Part shown: in pieces, positions 58,879-64,000 of the stretch
Layout: each line of letters opens with the position of its first letter
Numbering within the stretch: position 1 is the stretch's first letter
DNA from: an uncultured Lentibacter sp.
Lineage (GTDB): Bacteria; Pseudomonadota; Alphaproteobacteria; Rhodobacterales; Rhodobacteraceae
Length of the DNA: 64,000 nt
NCBI GenBank assembly: GCA_947497495.1
Contig: CANMGT010000011.1
Location: forward strand, 18,484-82,483
Direction: 5' to 3'
Notes under the pieces: model-generated
What the model saw: the letters and a program-made list of their open reading frames with translations, nothing else
Databases searched by the model: none
Told to the model about the DNA's origin: nothing
Translations under genes and position numbers: made by a program

Positions 58879-59496
58879 TCAGTTGGCTGGATGACGGTCC
58901 AAAAATGTGCAGACGTCGGTCTGTGATGGTGAAACACCCGCAAAGAGCTCGACGTAGTGCTGAACCCTTGCCAATCGCTCATCTGCGTTCTCTGTGACCT
59001 GCATCGAAATATAACCGATCTGTGTATAGATAACCGTCAGGCCGCGAACCTCGGCTTGTTCTTGTGAAAAAGCATGCCGCTCAAACATGTGTGTCACCGC
59101 AGATATCCGCCGCCTATCAGCTTCTTGGATGCGCTGCTCGAGGTCGGTATCCACCCGCGCCCAGTTCCGAATTGCGAGATCAAAGGGAGCATCAAAAAGC
59201 GTGGGGTCAAGCCAGCAATCCATTAGATTGAAAAGAGCTTCGCAGATATTTGAGGCCTCCAAATTGCATTGCTGAATGAGGTGACCGGTATTCTTACTTT
59301 CCCAACGCCGGACCAATGCGCCGTGAAGTTCGGCAATGTCTTCGAAGAACCAATAAAACCCGGTACGAGACAAATTGAGCACTTTTGCCAAAGGCATTAT
59401 TTTTACAGCATCGATGCCTTCTGCAATGAGCAACTCATATGCAGCATCAAGCCAAAGCTCTTTTGATCCGCGTTGGCGTGAGGTGGGTGACTTCAT
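58879..59496 (-). CDS. TetR-family regulator
   Basis: A 205-aa repressor-type protein with a TetR N-terminal HTH (LWLDAAYELLIAEGIDAVKIMPLAKVLNLSRTGFYWFFEDIAEL) and an all-helical ligand domain. ATG 59496 is the family-like start; the frame runs open to 59721 across the promoter and is rejected. On the minus strand -35 TTGACA (59532-59527) and -10 TATTGT (59509-59504) are 17 bp apart, and the predicted start lies almost at the ATG, so the mRNA may be leaderless. It is divergent from the oxidoreductase, with two matching dyads between. Confidence 0.9.
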   Translation of the reverse strand: MKSPTSRQRGSKELWLDAAYELLIAEGIDAVKIMPLAKVLNLSRTGFYWFFEDIAELHGALVRRWESKNTGHLIQQCNLEASNICEALFNLMDCWLDPTLFDAPFDLAIRNWARVDTDLEQRIQEADRRRISAVTHMFERHAFSQEQAEVRGLTVIYTQIGYISMQVTENADERLARVQHYVELFAGVSPSQTDVCTFLDRHPAN

Positions 59497-59503
59497 ACCG
59501 TTC

Positions 59504-59532
59504 ACAATATGAAAACTTGACACATATGTCAA
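59504..59532 (-). promoter_or_regulatory. Promoter of the TetR gene, covered by operator 1
   Basis: -35 TTGACA (59532-59527), 17-bp spacer, -10 TATTGT (59509-59504). Operator 1 (GACACATATGTC, 59519-59530) overlaps the -35, fitting autorepression. Confidence 0.7.
59519..59530. promoter_or_regulatory. TetR operator 1
   Basis: GACACATATGTC, one base from a perfect palindrome; the same core as operator 2, 36 bp away. Confidence 0.75.
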
Positions 59533-59554
59533 TTGAGTGGCAGAGTGAATACAC

Positions 59555-59566
59555 GACACATGTGTC
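59555..59566. promoter_or_regulatory. TetR operator 2
   Basis: GACACATGTGTC, a perfect 12-bp palindrome, 14 bp before the oxidoreductase start; probable repressor site for that gene. Confidence 0.75.
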
Positions 59567-59580
59567 AAGAAAACTGTGAG

Positions 59581-61635
59581 ATGGACGAGATGACTAAAGA
59601 TCCGCTGCTTCAGCCATACCAATTGAAACATCTGAATTTGAAAAATCGGATCATGACCACAAGTCATGAACCAGCCTACCCAGAAGATGGGATGCCGAAA
59701 GAACGTTATCGCGCCTATCACGAAGAACGAGCGAAAGCGGGTGTCGCACTAACCATGACAGCGGGATCGGCGGCGGTGTCAAAGGACAGCCCTCCAGTCT
59801 TCAACAATATCTTGGCTTACAAAGACGAAGTTGTGCCGTGGATTCAAAACCTGACTGATGGGTGCCATGAGCACGGTTGTGCGGTCATGATTCAACTGAC
59901 GCACCTTGGTCGACGGACTACGTGGAACAAGGGCAACTGGTTGCCTTCTGTTTCCTCATCTAAGCATCGCGAACCAGCACATCGCGCGTTCCCCAAGTTG
60001 ATTGAAGATTGGGACATCGACCGGATAATTGACAACTTTGCCGACGCCGCCGAGCGCATGAAAGCCGGCGGGATGGATGGGATCGAGCTTCAAGTTTACG
60101 GGCACCTGCTTGACCAATTCTGGTCGCCACTTTCGAACGATCTGATCGGACCATATGGCGCTGATACGCTTGAAAACCGGATGCGGTTCCCCCTTGATGT
60201 GCTTGGTGCAATTCGCAAACGCGTCGGTTCGGAGTTTATCGTTGGTTTCCGTTACACGGCTGATGAAGCGCAAAAGGGCGGCATCACAGCAGAGGACGGT
60301 CTCAAGATTTCCGAAAAACTTGCTGCGACGGGTCAGCTTGACTTTCTTAATGTCGTGAGGGGGCGGATCCATACCGACCCCGCGATGACTGATCTCATTC
60401 CAGTTCAGGGCATGGCAAACGCACCACATCTTGATTTCGCGGGTCAGGTTAAGAAACTCACCGGAATGCCAACATTCCACGCCGCCAAAATTCCTGATGT
60501 TGCTACTGCGCGTCATGCTATTGATGCAGGCTTGCTCGACATGGTTGGTATGACCCGGGCCCACATGGCGGACCCGCATGTTGTCCAAAAAATCATTGAC
60601 GGACGCGAAGACGACATTCGCCCTTGTGTAGGCGCGACCTATTGCCTTGATCGTATCTATCAAGCTGGTGATGCGCTTTGCATTCACAATGCTGCAACAG
60701 GCCGTGAGCTGACAATGCCACACACAATCCCGGTGGCTGAAACCAAACGCAAGGTTGTCGTTGTCGGCGCAGGCCCCGCCGGACTTGAAGCCGCGCGTGT
60801 TGCTGCCGAACGTGGACACGATGTTGTTGTGTTTGAGGCGCAACCAGACCCCGGCGGTCAAGTGCGCCTCACTGCCCAAAGCCCACGACGCCGCGAGATG
60901 ATTTCAATCATCGATTGGCGCATGTCCCAATGCGCTGCGCGCGATGTTGTCTTCCATTTTAATACATGGGCCGAAGCGGACGATGTCACCGCGCTAAACC
61001 CTGATGTGGTGATTGTAGCGACTGGCGGCATGCCAAACATAGAACTGTTTGAAAGCGGGAAAGAAGTGTCAAATGTCGTCACGTCTTGGGATATTATCGC
61101 GGGCGATGTGAAGCCTGCACAGAACGTGCTGATCTATGACGAAAGTGGTGACCATCCCGCATTGCAAGCTGCAGAAATTGCAGCAGTAGCTGGCTCTGCG
61201 GTCGAGATAATGACCCCTGATCGCACATTTTCGCCCGACATCATGGCGATGAACCTTGTGCCCTATATGCGGTCACTGCAAGACAAAGACGTAACCTTCA
61301 CAGTGACCCGCAGATTGTTGGGCGTTGAGCGCACGGGCAACAAACTGACTGCGACCATTGGTACCGATTACAGCGACCACACAAGCATAAAAGAATACGA
61401 TCAGGTCGTCGTAAATTACGGAACATTGCCTCTGGACGAATTGTATTTCGATCTCAAGCCGCAGAGCTCAAACAGAGGTGCAGTCAACCACGACGCTCTA
61501 ATCGCAGGGACCCCTCAAACGCTCATGCAGAACGAAGATGGAACGTTCCAACTCTTCCGCATCGGTGACGCCGTATCAGCCCGCAATACACACGCCGCGA
61601 TCTACGATGCGCTTAGACTCGTGAAGGACCTGTAG
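59581..61635 (+). CDS. OYE-family NADH:flavin oxidoreductase (2,4-dienoyl-CoA reductase/TMADH type)
   Basis: A 684-aa two-part flavoprotein. Residues 1-340 form an FMN-binding TIM barrel (QPYQLKHLNLKNRIMTTSHEP, QLTHLGRRT, GIELQVYGHLLDQFWSP). Residues ~380-684 form an FAD/NAD(P) domain (VVVVGAGPAGLEAARVAAERGHDVVVFEA). Between them is the region that binds a 4Fe-4S cluster in TMADH-like enzymes: Cys349, Cys355 and Cys367 are kept, but the expected second cysteine is Ala352 (CVGATYC). It could reduce enoyl substrates or demethylate amines. ATG 59581 is chosen; it is regulated by the divergent TetR protein. Confidence 0.9.
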   Translation: MDEMTKDPLLQPYQLKHLNLKNRIMTTSHEPAYPEDGMPKERYRAYHEERAKAGVALTMTAGSAAVSKDSPPVFNNILAYKDEVVPWIQNLTDGCHEHGCAVMIQLTHLGRRTTWNKGNWLPSVSSSKHREPAHRAFPKLIEDWDIDRIIDNFADAAERMKAGGMDGIELQVYGHLLDQFWSPLSNDLIGPYGADTLENRMRFPLDVLGAIRKRVGSEFIVGFRYTADEAQKGGITAEDGLKISEKLAATGQLDFLNVVRGRIHTDPAMTDLIPVQGMANAPHLDFAGQVKKLTGMPTFHAAKIPDVATARHAIDAGLLDMVGMTRAHMADPHVVQKIIDGREDDIRPCVGATYCLDRIYQAGDALCIHNAATGRELTMPHTIPVAETKRKVVVVGAGPAGLEAARVAAERGHDVVVFEAQPDPGGQVRLTAQSPRRREMISIIDWRMSQCAARDVVFHFNTWAEADDVTALNPDVVIVATGGMPNIELFESGKEVSNVVTSWDIIAGDVKPAQNVLIYDESGDHPALQAAEIAAVAGSAVEIMTPDRTFSPDIMAMNLVPYMRSLQDKDVTFTVTRRLLGVERTGNKLTATIGTDYSDHTSIKEYDQVVVNYGTLPLDELYFDLKPQSSNRGAVNHDALIAGTPQTLMQNEDGTFQLFRIGDAVSARNTHAAIYDALRLVKDL

Positions 61636-61835
61636 AAGATTACGTCTGGTTCGAATATCGAAACCGGACGTTCGCTGCGTCACAGAAATTCGGTAGATTT
61701 GGGCTCGGAGCGGACCTCGGATGCATAGCAGCAAAACGCCCTATCTCAGGATTCTGAATGTCGGCTATCGCCTTAGCCCTTTAGTTGGCTCGCATTCGCA
61801 GCGAATGTCCGGTTCCCGCCCTCAGTGTCGAAACC

Positions 61836-62819
61836 TCAGTTCCCCGGCAAATAAAACTCCGTAATCCCACGCTTGCCGTCCGCCCGACCTAGCTGCACGA
61901 TCACATCGATCGATTTGCGGATGTATTCCCGCACCTCGGCAAAAGTAAGCGGTGTCCCAGCCTGCATCACCATGATCGCGAGACGGTCTATTGCCAACTC
62001 GGCTGTTTCTGCATGGATCGTAGAAACCGACCCACCATGCCCTGTGTTGATAGCTTCGAGGTAGGTCAGGGCTTCAGCGCCGCGCAGCTCGCCAACAATG
62101 ATCCGGTCTGGTCGCATACGCAGGGATGCTTGCAGAAGAGCGTTTGCGCGGCGTTGAGACTGGGCACTACGATCTGCTAACAGGGCAACAGTATTGGATT
62201 GGGCGGGAAAGAGCTCGAATGCATCTTCAATGGTAATCAACCGCTCTCCGTTTCCGACATAGCCTATGAGATGCCTCGCGAACGTTGTCTTGCCTGTTGA
62301 TGTGCCGCCACTGATCAGCACGTTGAGCCGCGCTTGGACCAGTGTTTGGAGAGCTTCATCGAGGTTCTCTTCCGCAAGCGCGGCGATGCTTTTCATCTTG
62401 TCTGCACGTAATGCATCCAGCGAGACTGCTTTGCCAAACAGATAGGTCGGAGCATATCCTTTGATACTCCCTGTCGCGAACAGGCGGATCGTGATTGATG
62501 CGCCGTGCTCAATTGCGGGTGGTACGGCTACCTGCACCCTGAGAGGACGACCAGCGTAGTCGACGTTGCCGGAGACAAGGGGGTTCTTTTCAGACACGCG
62601 GGCGTTGGCATCCCCAACAATTGATTGGGCCATGTTGAAAGCTGTCTTGCGATCAACGATTTGGCCATCATGACGCATAATAGCGTCACCTGCCAGTTCA
62701 ACCCAGACTTTGCCATCGGGATTGATCGCGATTTCAGAAATGTCGTCTCGGCTCAGAAGCTCGCGAAACGGCTCAAGGTATCGCTCTAAGTAGGAGACCG
62801 GTACTGTCAGGCCACTCAA
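61836..62819 (-). CDS. virB11: VirB11 secretion ATPase
   Basis: A 327-aa hexameric ATPase of the type IV secretion system. It has Walker A SGGTSTGKTTFARH, Walker B-like RPDRIIVGELRGAEAL, and the HGGSVSTIHA motif with the conserved ELRG. It begins at TTG 62819, overlapping the virB10 stop (TTGA); no closer ATG is in frame. It appears to be the last gene of a leftward virB operon, followed by ~200 bp without genes. Confidence 0.95.
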   Translation of the reverse strand: MSGLTVPVSYLERYLEPFRELLSRDDISEIAINPDGKVWVELAGDAIMRHDGQIVDRKTAFNMAQSIVGDANARVSEKNPLVSGNVDYAGRPLRVQVAVPPAIEHGASITIRLFATGSIKGYAPTYLFGKAVSLDALRADKMKSIAALAEENLDEALQTLVQARLNVLISGGTSTGKTTFARHLIGYVGNGERLITIEDAFELFPAQSNTVALLADRSAQSQRRANALLQASLRMRPDRIIVGELRGAEALTYLEAINTGHGGSVSTIHAETAELAIDRLAIMVMQAGTPLTFAEVREYIRKSIDVIVQLGRADGKRGITEFYLPGN

Positions 62820-64000
62820 TAGATCACCACGTCCCTGTCCACGAGGACGGTCACTGACGCGCCTTGGTCAATATAGATGGTCGGCGAGATCGAGACCTGA
62901 TCGGCGATGACCGACCCGACGGCCTCTTCCAAATCACCTGAGATTCCCTCAAGCACTTCGCTAGCAGTTTCATTTTTAGTACTGCTGGCCGCCACGACTG
63001 GCGCTGCCCCGATCACAGAAATCAACGCGGCGCCGCCAAAGCGTTCTGCGAACTTCGTGTCAACAATCCCAGTAAGCCCCGATCGGCCGAGTTGATCTCC
63101 ACCGACTGACGCGATCTCTATCGAAGTTCCGCCTGGAGTCAGAACACGGGTCCAGAGGATCAGAATACGTTTCTGGTTCAATTCAATGCCAGAGCGGTAC
63201 TGGCCGAAGAGGCGCGAGCCGCGGGGGATCAGGATCTGATCGCCAAAGAAGGCGGGCACCGGTTCCGACACAACCGCAACGACGCTGCCGGGCAAATCGC
63301 TGTTGATGGCCGTTTGCAGGGCCGCCTGGATCACAGAGCCTTGCGACAGTGTGCGCTCAGGGAAGGTCATCTGCGAGGCTTCTTGCACCTCTAAGGGCCG
63401 TGCGCCTTGCCGCAAATACTGTTCGTTTTCAGACAGGGGTGGCCCATCGGTTTTTGTGCCCGCAGCTGTTTTTTGGCCCTTCGCGCTAGCGGATGTGGCT
63501 CGAGGGCCATCCGCAAACACGACAGAGGGAGATACAATTTGTGCGGTGAGCAGCTCTTGCGCAACGCGATCCGCTTCGCGTTGGCGCTGTTCCTCTTCTT
63601 GCCGCTTGCGTTCTTCAAGCAAACGTTGATCGGCGATGAGGCCATCTCGGGCCATGCCAGCTTCCAAACCTTCGCGTTGTGCCCGTTCGGCATCCAGCTT
63701 CGCTTGAAGCCCAGACAGCCGTGCCTCATTCTGACGCTGAGCATCTGCCAGCTCGGCCTCTTTCGCGGCGATCGATGCTTCAAGTGCCTTCGTCTGAACC
63801 TGAAACGCCGCCCTCAAATCAGAAACTGCCTCTTGGATTTCTGCGTTGCGGGCTGTTTGGCTGGCCGCAAGCGCTTCTCTCAGCTTGGCGATCTCTTCCA
63901 AGACCGCAGCACTTGGCGCGGCAGTGGTTGGGGTGGGGGCGGGAACATCAAGCGCTTGTTCAACGGCGACCAAGGCATCATCGACCCGGCGCTCGGCTTC
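62816..64000 (-). CDS. virB10: VirB10 channel protein, partial
   Basis: The C-terminal ~394 codons of VirB10, a protein spanning inner and outer membrane in the T4SS core; the frame is open to the right edge, so the start and the inner-membrane helix lie outside. The visible N-terminal part is a long coiled coil (ELADAQRQNEARLSGLQAKLDAE, ERKRQEEEQRQREADR) instead of the usual Pro-rich linker. The beta-barrel domain follows (RTLSQGSVIQAALQTAINSDLPGSVVAVVSEPV, LIPRGSRLFGQYRSG, ILILWTRVLTPGGTSIEIAS) and the antenna region near YIDQGASVTVLVDRDVVIY. Confidence 0.94.
   Translation of the reverse strand, partial: EAERRVDDALVAVEQALDVPAPTPTTAAPSAAVLEEIAKLREALAASQTARNAEIQEAVSDLRAAFQVQTKALEASIAAKEAELADAQRQNEARLSGLQAKLDAERAQREGLEAGMARDGLIADQRLLEERKRQEEEQRQREADRVAQELLTAQIVSPSVVFADGPRATSASAKGQKTAAGTKTDGPPLSENEQYLRQGARPLEVQEASQMTFPERTLSQGSVIQAALQTAINSDLPGSVVAVVSEPVPAFFGDQILIPRGSRLFGQYRSGIELNQKRILILWTRVLTPGGTSIEIASVGGDQLGRSGLTGIVDTKFAERFGGAALISVIGAAPVVAASSTKNETASEVLEGISGDLEEAVGSVIADQVSISPTIYIDQGASVTVLVDRDVVIY

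Noticed and set aside
59497..59721. 75-residue extension of the TetR protein
   Set aside because: Crosses its promoter and operators and the divergent start; standard TetR length is reached at ATG 59496.
1..64000. tRNA, rRNA, CRISPR arrays and intact insertion sequences
   Set aside because: None was recognised on either strand. Short repeats are only those listed.

Overview
The window looks like part of a large conjugative plasmid from a marine alphaproteobacterium, most probably of the Roseobacter group (Rhodobacterales). The evidence is a complete repABC replication/partition locus (47007-50385) with three perfect copies of the repABC-type parS palindrome, a VirD2/VirD4 mobilisation pair with an upstream nick-like site, the end of a virB operon (virB10-virB11), the DUF736/DUF3768/ParB-like accessory cluster common on alphaproteobacterial plasmids, and the gene content overall. 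No rRNA, tRNA, CRISPR array or intact insertion sequence was seen.

Layout. 1-884: a divergent pair, a truncated monooxygenase-like gene and a WYL-type regulator, around a dyad operator. 1568-5867: periplasmic copper handling (His-rich protein, lipoprotein, TolC-like protein, multicopper oxidase, cupredoxin-CusF fusion). 6492-10575: a small unknown gene, then an AAA+ ATPase paired with a subtilisin-like protease. 10964-24665: a metal-response region around one MerR-type regulator (20288). It holds a Zn/Cd/Pb-type P-ATPase, two L,D-transpeptidases, a nine-gene leftward operon (two SCO proteins, DsbB, DsbA, PCuAC, an unknown, DUF411, ZIP, LspA), and a rightward GH3 enzyme / transglutaminase-like / CDF exporter / broken methyltransferase set. 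Five promoters there share TTGAA(C/G), a 19-bp spacer and a MerR-like dyad. 24786-37654: a second copper block with two more multicopper oxidases, c-type cytochromes, DsbA, DUF3047, a third L,D-transpeptidase, a two-component system, two EF-hand Met-rich proteins, DUF302 and a Crp/Fnr regulator.

37980-46497 is an accessory region: a nitrilase-like protein of about 607 aa, DUF736, a protein with a PD-(D/E)XK-like C-terminus, DUF3768 and a ParB-domain protein, several of them followed by GC-rich hairpins. 46833-50385 is repABC with a probable antisense RNA between repB and repC. 50598-52326 is an AbiE-type toxin-antitoxin pair. 52616-57143 carries the nick-like site, a mobilisation accessory protein, VirD2 and VirD4. 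57166-61635 is cargo between virD4 and virB (DUF2235 hydrolase, TetR regulator, OYE-family oxidoreductase). 61836-64000 is virB11 and the C-terminal part of virB10.

How it works together (inference). The island protects the envelope from copper and related metals: P-ATPase and CDF export from the cytoplasm, multicopper oxidases and cupredoxins deal with periplasmic Cu(I), SCO/PCuAC deliver copper to oxidases, DsbA/DsbB keep thiols correct, and extra L,D-transpeptidases may replace copper-sensitive cell-wall cross-linking enzymes. Candidates for less described biology are the AAA+/subtilase pair, the MerR-controlled GH3/transglutaminase/CDF set, the nitrilase-like protein and the PD-(D/E)XK protein. 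Starts were chosen by eye; family calls come from motif recognition, not searches.
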